Source: Alphaproteobacteria bacterium (GTDB lineage: Bacteria > Pseudomonadota > Alphaproteobacteria > UBA2136 > UBA6156). Taken from it: 6,346 nucleotides of DNA. The stretch covers positions 1 to 6,346 of the forward strand of contig JADCGN010000090.1 in NCBI GenBank assembly GCA_020249005.1. Reading direction: 5' to 3'. Positions 1-4,980 of this stretch are shown piece after piece (the stretch's first letter is position 1; every line of letters begins with the position of its first letter). Position numbers and translations under genes: made by a program. The notes under the pieces were generated by a model. That model did not search any database and was not told the DNA's origin. It was given only the letters and a program-made list of their open reading frames with translations.

Positions 1-304
1 ATATCTTTTGGGCTGTCTTAGCTACTTTTGCACCACTTCTATGAGCTTCTAAGTCATCATTTACCGCCATAAATGAATTCAGAATATACCCAGCATAAAA
101 CTGAAACATGCCCCAGTTATGAATGAATAATAGGGACTGACCAGTCTCCTGAGTAGCAAATACCATTCGCAAAGCGGGAATCAAACGAGAGACTTCATCA
201 AACGCAATACGCAACTGTTCTAGATCTTCAGTTTTACGATAATGAGGACGAACATCATCGCTCAACAAACCAACCAAAGATGCCTTTTTGTCAGGGAAAT
301 TCAT
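1..304 (-). CDS. hypothetical protein, 3' end beyond the window
   Basis: An open frame of 101 codons runs from an ATG at 304..302 to the window edge without a stop. The protein starts MNFPDKKASLVGLLSDDV and has a charged N-terminal half followed by a hydrophobic, aromatic stretch around residues 57-80 (contains LLFIHNWGMFQFYAGYILNS). I do not recognise the family. The gene lies 25 bases downstream of the integrase stop on the same strand, so it is probably element cargo co-transcribed with int. The start is uncertain. AAGGA lies directly against the ATG, which is too close for a normal Shine-Dalgarno. The same frame stays open upstream to a TGA at 439..437, inside the integrase 3' end, with TTG as the only alternative start type there. 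Low G+C (about 40%) suggests horizontal origin. Confidence 0.6.
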   Translation of the reverse strand, partial: MNFPDKKASLVGLLSDDVRPHYRKTEDLEQLRIAFDEVSRLIPALRMVFATQETGQSLLFIHNWGMFQFYAGYILNSFMAVNDDLEAHRSGAKVAKTAQKI

Positions 305-329
305 TCCTTCAAGAATACCGCAAAGGTGC

Positions 330-1493
330 TCAAACCTTTGACAAAGATTGCTCCAGCTGGGCCTGCCCCGATGCCTGTCCAACCATTCCGGGGCCTTCAA
401 TTTGCTCAATTTGTAGGTTTCCAAATACGCGGTCGTTCATCTTTTTCACCACGTCAGCCGTGTGCTGTTCGGTCAGGTGGCTGTAGCGTTGTACCATTTG
501 CATGGTGCGATGTCCAAGGACCGCAGCAATTTCAAGGAGCGAGGCATTGTTCATGGCCAAATAGCTGGCTGCGGTATGCCGCAAATCATGGAAGCGGAAA
601 TTTTCCAACCCAGCCTCAGCTTTGGCCCGCTGCCAATACTTCTCAAAAATCATGTAGAATTTGCCATCCTCGCGGGCGAAGACATAGTCGCTTTTCATGC
701 CATGCAAGGCAAATTTCTCCCGCATCATCTTGTAGGCCAGCCCCGTCAGCGGCACCGAGCGTGGGTGGCCGTTCTTAGTCTTCATCAATCGAATCACGCC
801 TTGCTCCCAGTCTACATGCTTCCACTTAAGCGAAATCAGCTCCCCCTTGCGGGCCCCGGTGGCAATGGCTAGCACCACTAACGGCAACAGGTGCGGGCAC
901 GGCTGGTTGCGGCAGGCGACCAGCAGGTCTTGCATCTCTTCAGGGCTCAGAAAGCGAGTGCGCCCCGCTACCATTTTAGGCTTCTTGACGCGGTCAACCG
1001 GGTTGAAGGGGATCACACCCCACTCGTTCACCGCCATATTCAACATGTGCGACATAATGGCTAAGGAGCGCCGCACAGTTGCGGCTGCCCGCTTAGTACC
1101 TTTGTTAGTGGTTTCGTGGAGCATCTGGTCGCGCACCTGGCAAATTTGGCTTGGGCTCAACGCCCCCACGGGCAGGTGCCCGATGCGCTCCCGCCACCGC
1201 CCGAACTCCGTTTGGCGGAATTTGATTTCCTTGTCGTTGTAGTGGTGGGGCACATACTCGGTGAGGTAACGGTCAATCAACGCCGAAACAGGCGTGCGCC
1301 GCTTCTCAATCACATTCACTACCTCCCCCCGGCGAATATCAGCCTTGGTGCTCTCAGCCCATGATTTGGCATCGCTCAGGCGGTCAAAGGTACGCGAGAC
1401 ATGCCCAAACTGGCTACGGATGCGGGCGCGGTAGCTGATATGGCCCGATTTGGCGACGCGCTTTTCGATAGAATAGGGTTGTGGGGTTCGCAT
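330..1493 (-). CDS. int: tyrosine recombinase / phage-type integrase
   Basis: This is a 387-residue site-specific recombinase that would integrate and excise the element by strand exchange through a 3'-phosphotyrosine intermediate. An N-terminal arm-binding-type region (about 1-60) is followed by a core-binding SAM-like domain (about 65-165) and the catalytic domain (about 180-355). The full catalytic set is visible: Arg215 in ATGARKGE, the hairpin Lys at 240 (TKNGHPRSVPL), His302 and Arg305 in HDLRH, His328 in LGH, and nucleophile Tyr337 in RYSHL. Length is normal for the family. About 30 residues after the catalytic end form a Gly/Gln-rich tail of unknown role. AGGAGG seven bases before the ATG supports this start. 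A promoter and a palindrome lie just upstream. The neighbouring tRNA-Thr sequences suggest the target. All active-site residues are present, so the enzyme should be functional. Confidence 0.95.
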   Translation of the reverse strand: MRTPQPYSIEKRVAKSGHISYRARIRSQFGHVSRTFDRLSDAKSWAESTKADIRRGEVVNVIEKRRTPVSALIDRYLTEYVPHHYNDKEIKFRQTEFGRWRERIGHLPVGALSPSQICQVRDQMLHETTNKGTKRAAATVRRSLAIMSHMLNMAVNEWGVIPFNPVDRVKKPKMVAGRTRFLSPEEMQDLLVACRNQPCPHLLPLVVLAIATGARKGELISLKWKHVDWEQGVIRLMKTKNGHPRSVPLTGLAYKMMREKFALHGMKSDYVFAREDGKFYMIFEKYWQRAKAEAGLENFRFHDLRHTAASYLAMNNASLLEIAAVLGHRTMQMVQRYSHLTEQHTADVVKKMNDRVFGNLQIEQIEGPGMVGQASGQAQLEQSLSKV

Positions 1494-1500
1494 GATATAA

Positions 1501-1506
1501 CCTCCT
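1501..1506 (-). promoter_or_regulatory. Shine-Dalgarno of int
   Basis: Read on the minus strand this is AGGAGG, seven bases before the ATG at 1493. It is a near-perfect ribosome binding site and fixes the integrase start. Confidence 0.9.
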
Positions 1507-1507
1507 G

Positions 1508-1522
1508 ATTTATGTCATAAAT
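1508..1522. promoter_or_regulatory. 15-bp palindrome, candidate operator at the int promoter
   Basis: ATTTATGTCATAAAT is a perfect inverted repeat of seven bases around a central T. It overlaps the -10 box of the predicted int promoter and covers the expected transcription start. That is where a dimeric repressor or the integrase itself would block transcription. The regulator is not in the window. The repeat could also be a chance palindrome in A+T-rich DNA. Confidence 0.45.
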
Positions 1523-1548
1523 ATAGCATAATCAATGGCTTAGCACAA
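1520..1548 (-). promoter_or_regulatory. putative sigma70 promoter of int
   Basis: On the minus strand there is a -35 box TTGTGC (1548..1543), a 17-base spacer, and a -10 box TATATT (1525..1520). The expected transcription start is near 1513, about 20 bases before the start codon and close to the Shine-Dalgarno. The surrounding sequence is A+T-rich. Prediction is from box similarity and spacing only. Confidence 0.55.
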
Positions 1549-1556
1549 TATTCTAT

Positions 1557-1619
1557 GGGACACTCGTGGGACAGTCGCCCATGACAACCCCTAGTAGGTG
1601 GTGACAACCGGTGACACTC
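1557..1619. repeat. five direct 9-bp repeats, candidate integrase arm sites
   Basis: Five related 9-mers occur in the same orientation: GGGACACTC (1557), GGGACAGTC (1568), ATGACAACC (1581), GTGACAACC (1601) and GTGACACTC (1611). All share GACA at positions 3-6 and end in C. Start-to-start spacings are 11, 13, 20 and 10 bases, so several lie close to one helical turn apart on the same face. The array lies between the integrase promoter and the presumed attachment site. Arm-type sites for heterobivalent tyrosine integrases are found in such positions, and this integrase has an N-terminal extension of the arm-binding kind. Function is inferred. Confidence 0.5.
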
Positions 1620-1686
1620 ACACCCCGCAGCCAGACTGGCTTTCAGCGCAGCACCAAACCATTCCAGAAATTATCCGCCAAACAAC

Positions 1687-1715
1687 TTGAAAATCGCCGA
1701 GAATCCCGGTAAAAG
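1687..1715 (+). promoter_or_regulatory. possible promoter of tRNA-Thr
   Basis: TTGAAA at 1687..1692 is followed, after a 17-base spacer, by TAAAAG at 1710..1715, then a G+C-rich discriminator. The predicted start near 1722 is only a few bases before the mature tRNA 5' end. The -10 box matches consensus at only four of six positions, so this is tentative. The rest of 1621..1725 shows no ORF or other structure I can support. Confidence 0.35.
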
Positions 1716-1725
1716 GCCGTTGTGT

Positions 1726-1801
1726 GCCGATATAGCTCAGCCGGTAGAGCATCTGCTTCGTAAGCAGGGGGTCGTCTGTTCAAATCAGATTGTCGGCACC
1801 A
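1726..1801 (+). tRNA. tRNA-Thr (anticodon CGT)
   Basis: The sequence folds into a complete cloverleaf. The acceptor stem is GCCGATA with TGTCGGC, with one T-G pair. The D-stem is GCTC/GAGC with a GG-containing loop. The anticodon stem is TCTGC/GCAGG around loop TTCGTAA. The variable loop is GGGTC, and the T-stem is GTCTG/CAGAT around loop TTCAAAT. The discriminator is A, and CCA is encoded at 1799..1801. The anticodon CGT (1759..1761) reads ACG. G1-C72, C2-G71, G35 and U36 agree with known bacterial threonine identity. A37 after U36 is the usual position of t6A, the modification for which the nearby TsaD is needed. The gene lies on the element side of a truncated tRNA-Thr, so it may be carried by the element. 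Chromosomal origin is not excluded. Confidence 0.95.
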
Positions 1802-1827
1802 CGATATACTAGGATTTGTGCGGACAC

Positions 1828-1876
1828 GCGCATTCGTAATGCGTAGGTCGATGGTTCGAATCCGTTCGTCGGCACC
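1828..1876 (+). pseudogene. truncated tRNA-Thr(CGT) 3' part, candidate att site
   Basis: Present are an anticodon arm (GCGCA, loop TTCGTAA, TGCGT), variable loop AGGTC, T-arm GATGG/TTCGAAT/CCGTT, acceptor 3' strand CGTCGGC, discriminator A and CC followed by G. The 5' acceptor strand (expected GCCGACG) and the D-arm are missing from the preceding 26 bases. Stem sequences differ from the intact tRNA-Thr upstream, so it is not a recent copy of that gene. A tRNA 3' fragment is the classical trace left at the chromosomal side of an element integrated in a tRNA gene. Retention starts exactly at the anticodon stem, which fits integrases that cross over in the anticodon loop. Alternatively it is a tandem tRNA gene with a decayed 5' half. 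CGATATA at 1802 weakly resembles the start of the intact gene. Confidence 0.75.
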
Positions 1877-1938
1877 GGGCTTAACCCTTGTGCGGTTTGG
1901 TTTGCGAAGTCCGACGGTGAGCGGTCTGGGTTGCGCGC

Positions 1939-1944
1939 TTGACA
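1939..1944 (+). promoter_or_regulatory. possible -35 box of the nitroreductase gene
   Basis: TTGACA is a consensus -35 hexamer about 50 bases before the nitroreductase start. No good -10 box lies 16-18 bases downstream (GAACTT or AACTTA are the nearest). A promoter here would therefore be weak or activator-dependent. The interval 1877..1938 shows no further feature I can support. Confidence 0.3.
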
Positions 1945-1992
1945 TTTATCAACACTGGTCGGAACTTAACCTGCAAGAGGAGCACGAGTGCC

Positions 1993-3186
1993 ATGACTTT
2001 AGGGGTTAATCTCGATCGGCGTAAATTTGTGACCGTGACCTTGGCGGGTGGGGCCATGGTAACGGTTGGCATGGCTTTTTTAGGGTCACGCTATTGGCAA
2101 TCGATGGTGCCGCCTTCCGGTGACCGTAACCCCTACCGCGCCTGGCAGGGCCCGGCCGGTGAGACCCAACAGGATGTGCGGTTATGGGCGTTATCTTACG
2201 CCCTGTTAGCGCCCAACCCGCATAATTTGCAGCCCTGGAAGATTCACGCGGGTGATGATAACACGCTTACCTTGCGCCATGATGCGCGTTGGCTGCTGCC
2301 AGAAACTGATCCGTTTGCGCGGCAACTGACCATTGGCCATGGTGCGTTTCTGGAATTGTTGCGCATGGCCGCTGCCGAACGTGGTTATGCCCTGAAGGTT
2401 AAGCTGTTTCCAGAGGGCCAAGAAGAGGATTATGCCAAGGCTGGTGCCGTGGTGGCCCAAGTGGCGTTTACGCCCGGTCAGCCGGAGAAAGACCCGCTCT
2501 TTGCCCAGGTTTTAAATCGCCGCACCGACCGTGACCCTTATGATATGGCCAAGCCGGTATCGGCTGTGGAAATGGCAACGGTATTGGGCAAAGCGAACCC
2601 GCCGGTGACGATGGGCATGAGTTTAGCCGGCCAACCCCAGCACGAAGCCTTGACGAACCTGGCCCGCGAAGCCTACCGCGTGGAATTGAGTGTGCCGCGC
2701 ATTTGGAAGGAAAGCGTGGACGTGATGCAAGTTGGTGAGCGCGAAATTAGCCTACGCCCCTATGGCATTGCGTTACGCGGCAACATGATTGCCTTGGGCA
2801 AAACTTTTGGTGCCCTAACCCACGAGGAGATGCTGCCGGTGGGTAGCTCTGCCAACAAAATTGGCCTAGAAAAAGGTTCTGCCGCAATCACTGCCAGCCC
2901 GGCGTTTGGCTGGATTACCACCCGCGGCAATACGCGCGCTCAGCAAATTTTAGCCGGGAGCGTTTATGTTCGGCAGCACCTGCAGGCAACCGCTTTGGGG
3001 ATGACCATGCAGCCCTTAAGCCAAGCCTTGCAAGAGTTCCCTGAAATGGCTGAAGTGCGTGCCGCCATGAACGTTGCTACGGCAACCCCGGCAGGAGCAA
3101 CTCTGCAGATGTTCTACCGTCTTGGCCATCCGATGGTGCAGGTTCCGCCCGCGCCACGCCGTCCTTTGGCAAGCTTGATGGTGTAG
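1993..3186 (+). CDS. Tat-targeted Acg-family FMN nitroreductase
   Basis: This is a 397-residue nitroreductase-fold protein of the Acg type, a family expected to bind FMN; natural substrates are unknown. The N-terminus has a twin-arginine motif (DRRKFV, Arg9-Arg10) and a hydrophobic stretch to about residue 31, suggesting export of the folded, cofactor-loaded protein through Tat. No clear AxA cleavage site follows, so it may stay membrane-anchored. Family marks are APNPHNLQPW (73-82), typical of the FMN-binding start of the fold, and the C-terminal FYRLGHP with PAPRRPL. I chose ATG 1993 over the in-frame ATG at 1939. It has GAGGAG ten bases upstream and places the Tat signal at the N-terminus. 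The gene is monocistronic, just chromosome-side of the att-like tRNA fragment, and convergent with mltA. Confidence 0.85.
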   Translation: MTLGVNLDRRKFVTVTLAGGAMVTVGMAFLGSRYWQSMVPPSGDRNPYRAWQGPAGETQQDVRLWALSYALLAPNPHNLQPWKIHAGDDNTLTLRHDARWLLPETDPFARQLTIGHGAFLELLRMAAAERGYALKVKLFPEGQEEDYAKAGAVVAQVAFTPGQPEKDPLFAQVLNRRTDRDPYDMAKPVSAVEMATVLGKANPPVTMGMSLAGQPQHEALTNLAREAYRVELSVPRIWKESVDVMQVGEREISLRPYGIALRGNMIALGKTFGALTHEEMLPVGSSANKIGLEKGSAAITASPAFGWITTRGNTRAQQILAGSVYVRQHLQATALGMTMQPLSQALQEFPEMAEVRAAMNVATATPAGATLQMFYRLGHPMVQVPPAPRRPLASLMV

Positions 3187-3259
3187 CCAAGGGTTCTGCC
3201 AAATTTGTCTATTAATTATACAACTGGCTACAATAAGGTAAGGGGGGTAAGCGTGCTGG
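3187..3259. other. convergent intergenic region, no clear terminator
   Basis: This is a 73-base gap between the convergent nitroreductase and mltA genes. Its first half is A+T-rich. An imperfect inverted repeat (GCCA, then TTGT, pairing with ACAA and TGGC, around 3199..3229) could form a weak hairpin. It has no G+C-rich stem with a T-tract, so I do not call a terminator. Confidence 0.4.
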
Positions 3260-4615
3260 CTAGGGCGAGGTACCCATCAACGCGGCTGCGCTGTCCGCAT
3301 CACCGAACGGTAGGTTGGTCGAGCTGGGTTGCTCGGCAGCAGGCAACACGGGTTGGGGAAGCTCGGCCACTGCTTCTAGGGTAATGAGTGAGGGACTGGC
3401 GGCTTCCGGCGCCACCGGTCCCGGCCCAATTACCAGAGTAGAAGTAGGAGCAGCGGGCGCGGGCGGGGCTTCTACTTCGGCCACCACACTTTGCATCCCC
3501 ACGTTTTCGCGCGGCACCATCACCCACAGTTGGCCGCTGGCGTTTTGCCGCCCGGCGCGTTGCCCTGCCAGCGGGCCGTGGCCAAAGTAAATATCGCCGC
3601 GCACCGGGCCTTGGATGGCGCTGCCCACATCTTGGGCGAACATCAGGCGGTGCCAGCGGCTGTCATCGTAGGTGTTGGTGGTTTTCACAAACACCGGCAC
3701 ACCCAGCGGGATGTAGTCGCGGTCGACCGCCAAACTCCGCCCGCCGGTCAGCTTCACGCCCATCGCGCCCGGGGCTTCTTCCTTAGTGACGTGGAAGAAG
3801 ATAAAGCTGGGGTTGCTGTGCGTCACCTCATCCACTTGGTCGGGGTGGGCGGCCAGGTAATCGCGGATCTTGTCGGCGGTGACGGGGGCTTTAATCAGCC
3901 CACGGTCGCGCAAGGTTTTGCCAATCGCCACGTAGGGGTGGCCGTTCTTGGCGGCAAAGCCCACGTGCATGGTGCCGCCGTCATCCAGCTCGATCGTGCC
4001 GCTGCCCTGCACGTGCAGGAAGAAGGCCGAGACCGGGTCTTTCAACCACACCAACACTTGGTAGTTGTGAATGTTTTGTTCGATCTGCGCGCGGGTGGGG
4101 TAGGGGTTGCGGCAGCTGCCGTTGGGCAGGCGTTGGCCGGTTTTGCCGTTGCAGATCACCAAGTCCTTCGGCTTGGCCACCAACGGGGTTTGGTACGGGC
4201 CGTGGCGGCGTTTGCTGCCTTCCAACACCGGCTTGTAATAGCCGGTGAACTTGATGCTGTAATTGGTGTTGTCATCACGCCCGCCAGGCTTGTGCGAGAG
4301 CTGTACTTTGCTAAGCCGGGTGTTGAGAAAATTTTCCAGCGCGTTGGGCTGCTGCTTCAGGCCGTCGGTACAGATCGCCGCCCATTGCCCAGCGGTGCCG
4401 AACACCTTGTTGGGGTGGAGTTGGCGCCCCTTCGGCCAGGCCATGAATTTGCTGCAGCTTTGCTGAAAGGCTTGGTAGAGCGCCACATCGGTGGCGCCAA
4501 ACGGCGGGTAATCCCAACTCTTGTTGCGTGCTTCTTGCGCGGCGGCGGCGGGGCCAAACAGGGCAAACCACACGGCAACGAAGACAAGCACAAGGCGGGA
4601 AGGGGCAGCAGACAT
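3260..4615 (-). CDS. mltA: membrane-bound lytic murein transglycosylase A (MltA)
   Basis: MltA cleaves the MurNAc-GlcNAc bond of peptidoglycan with formation of 1,6-anhydroMurNAc, acting in the periplasm on wall turnover. The 451-residue protein shows the MltA domain (FTGYYKPVLEG about 123-133, GPYQTPL 139-145, HVQGSG 201-206) and then the 3D domain (AVDRDYIPLG, AQDVG with Asp329, GDIYFG with Asp341). From memory, Asp341 corresponds to the catalytic Asp308 of the E. coli enzyme. The N-terminus is an ordinary signal peptide ending AAAA-QEA near residue 26, with no lipobox Cys, unlike the E. coli lipoprotein. About 70 Pro/Ala-rich C-terminal residues extend beyond the domain. I chose ATG 4615 over the upstream TTG at 4672, because that TTG coincides with a -35 box and would put 19 residues before the signal peptide. 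No Shine-Dalgarno is visible before ATG 4615. Confidence 0.93.
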   Translation of the reverse strand: MSAAPSRLVLVFVAVWFALFGPAAAAQEARNKSWDYPPFGATDVALYQAFQQSCSKFMAWPKGRQLHPNKVFGTAGQWAAICTDGLKQQPNALENFLNTRLSKVQLSHKPGGRDDNTNYSIKFTGYYKPVLEGSKRRHGPYQTPLVAKPKDLVICNGKTGQRLPNGSCRNPYPTRAQIEQNIHNYQVLVWLKDPVSAFFLHVQGSGTIELDDGGTMHVGFAAKNGHPYVAIGKTLRDRGLIKAPVTADKIRDYLAAHPDQVDEVTHSNPSFIFFHVTKEEAPGAMGVKLTGGRSLAVDRDYIPLGVPVFVKTTNTYDDSRWHRLMFAQDVGSAIQGPVRGDIYFGHGPLAGQRAGRQNASGQLWVMVPRENVGMQSVVAEVEAPPAPAAPTSTLVIGPGPVAPEAASPSLITLEAVAELPQPVLPAAEQPSSTNLPFGDADSAAALMGTSP

Positions 4616-4643
4616 GGGGGGAGAGGGTTTTTGCGTTGGGCGG

Positions 4644-4672
4644 GTTATACCGCGCAGTTGCTTTCTAATCAA
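4644..4672 (-). promoter_or_regulatory. putative sigma70 promoter of mltA
   Basis: On the minus strand there is a -35 box TTGATT (4672..4667), a 17-base spacer, and a -10 box TATAAC (4649..4644). Transcription would start near 4637, giving a leader of about 22 bases before ATG 4615. The leader is pyrimidine-rich and lacks a Shine-Dalgarno. The promoter's position argues against the upstream TTG as start codon. Confidence 0.55.
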
Positions 4673-4679
4673 GTAAGAA

Positions 4680-4708
4680 TTTAAATAATAAAAACAGTAA
4701 TTTATAAT
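4680..4708 (+). promoter_or_regulatory. possible promoter for the small ORF, divergent from mltA
   Basis: A perfect -10 hexamer TATAAT (4703..4708) lies 17 bases after TTTAAA (4680..4685), which matches four of six bases of the -35 consensus. The region is A+T-rich, so a chance match is possible. It would transcribe an approximately 90-base leader into the small ORF at 4807. The leader contains a small imperfect hairpin (GCAGGG pairing with CCCTTGC, one bulged T) around 4777..4795. Confidence 0.35.
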
Positions 4709-4806
4709 CTATCTACAATAAATATGTTGTATACTTCAGCATTTGCCTATATCTAAATCGTTAAGCGACATCAAATGCAGGGGATAGTCCCTTGCTGCGT
4801 TTGCCC

Positions 4807-4965
4807 ATGGTGAGAGCTATGATATTTAGCGTATTCATGGCCGTACTTGCCGGCTTCAATACATGGGAGTCTCCGGGGTTGGCCGTTTTCTTCGGGCTTA
4901 TCTCTGTCCTTAATCTCCTCAATAAGATCAAGGAAGCAATTGAAAAAAAGCAGGGCGGCGAATAG
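4807..4965 (+). CDS. small hydrophobic protein, 52 codons, unknown
   Basis: An open frame from ATG 4807 to TAG 4963..4965 encodes MVRAMIFSVFMAVLAGFNTW and onwards. It has two hydrophobic stretches (about 6-17 and 25-38, GLAVFFGLISVLNLL) and a lysine-rich tail (KIKEAIEKKQGGE). This is the layout of a small one- or two-span inner-membrane protein. I do not recognise it. A second ATG at 4819 (48 residues) has GGTGAG a few bases upstream and may be the true start; ATG 4807 has no visible Shine-Dalgarno. The ORF lies between divergent mltA and convergent tsaD, and its stop codon is inside the shared terminator hairpin. Its codons look protein-like, but a remnant of a larger gene or a non-coding frame cannot be excluded. 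Confidence 0.5.
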   Translation: MVRAMIFSVFMAVLAGFNTWESPGLAVFFGLISVLNLLNKIKEAIEKKQGGE

Positions 4966-4980
4966 CCGCCCTTGCTATTT
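4943..4980. terminator. bidirectional Rho-independent terminator
   Basis: AGGGCGGC (4952..4959) pairs with GCCGCCCT (4965..4972) around loop GAATA, an eight-base-pair G+C-rich stem. On the minus strand the stem is followed by GC and seven T (the A-run at 4943..4949), a strong intrinsic terminator a few bases after the tsaD stop. On the plus strand it is followed by TGCTATTT, a weaker tract that would end the small-ORF transcript. The small ORF stop TAG overlaps the loop and the first base of the right arm. Confidence 0.85.

Larger units (their letters stand above)
1..1827. mobile_element. end of a tRNA-Thr-associated integrative element (partial)
   Basis: I infer an integrated element covering the left part of the window. 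The evidence is a complete tyrosine recombinase gene, an unknown A+T-rich gene behind it, repeats next to the integrase promoter, and a 3' tRNA-Thr fragment at 1828..1876 that would mark the boundary with the chromosome. The first 300 bases are 40% G+C, well below the genes on the right. The left end of the element is outside the window, so its size, cargo and class (prophage, satellite, island or ICE) cannot be determined. The integrase reads away from the tRNA side. The exact boundary is uncertain because the crossover could lie anywhere within the shared anticodon loop or further 3'. Confidence 0.6.

Noticed and set aside
1643..1945. 100-codon minus-strand frame across the tRNA region
   Set aside because: Its translation (RRPPAYEADALPAELY and the like) is the typical artefact of reading tRNA genes on the antisense strand. 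It covers both tRNA-Thr sequences.
1939..1992. Upstream ATG start for the nitroreductase
   Set aside because: It would add 18 residues before the Tat signal, it overlaps the TTGACA box, and the ATG at 1993 has the better Shine-Dalgarno.
3199..3229. Inverted repeat between the convergent genes as a terminator
   Set aside because: The stem is short, interrupted and A+T-rich with no T-tract, so I could not support it.
3491..4684. 397-codon plus-strand frame opposite mltA
   Set aside because: It is the antisense shadow of mltA. It has His/Val/Ala-rich low-complexity composition and no family motif, while mltA on the other strand has clear domains.
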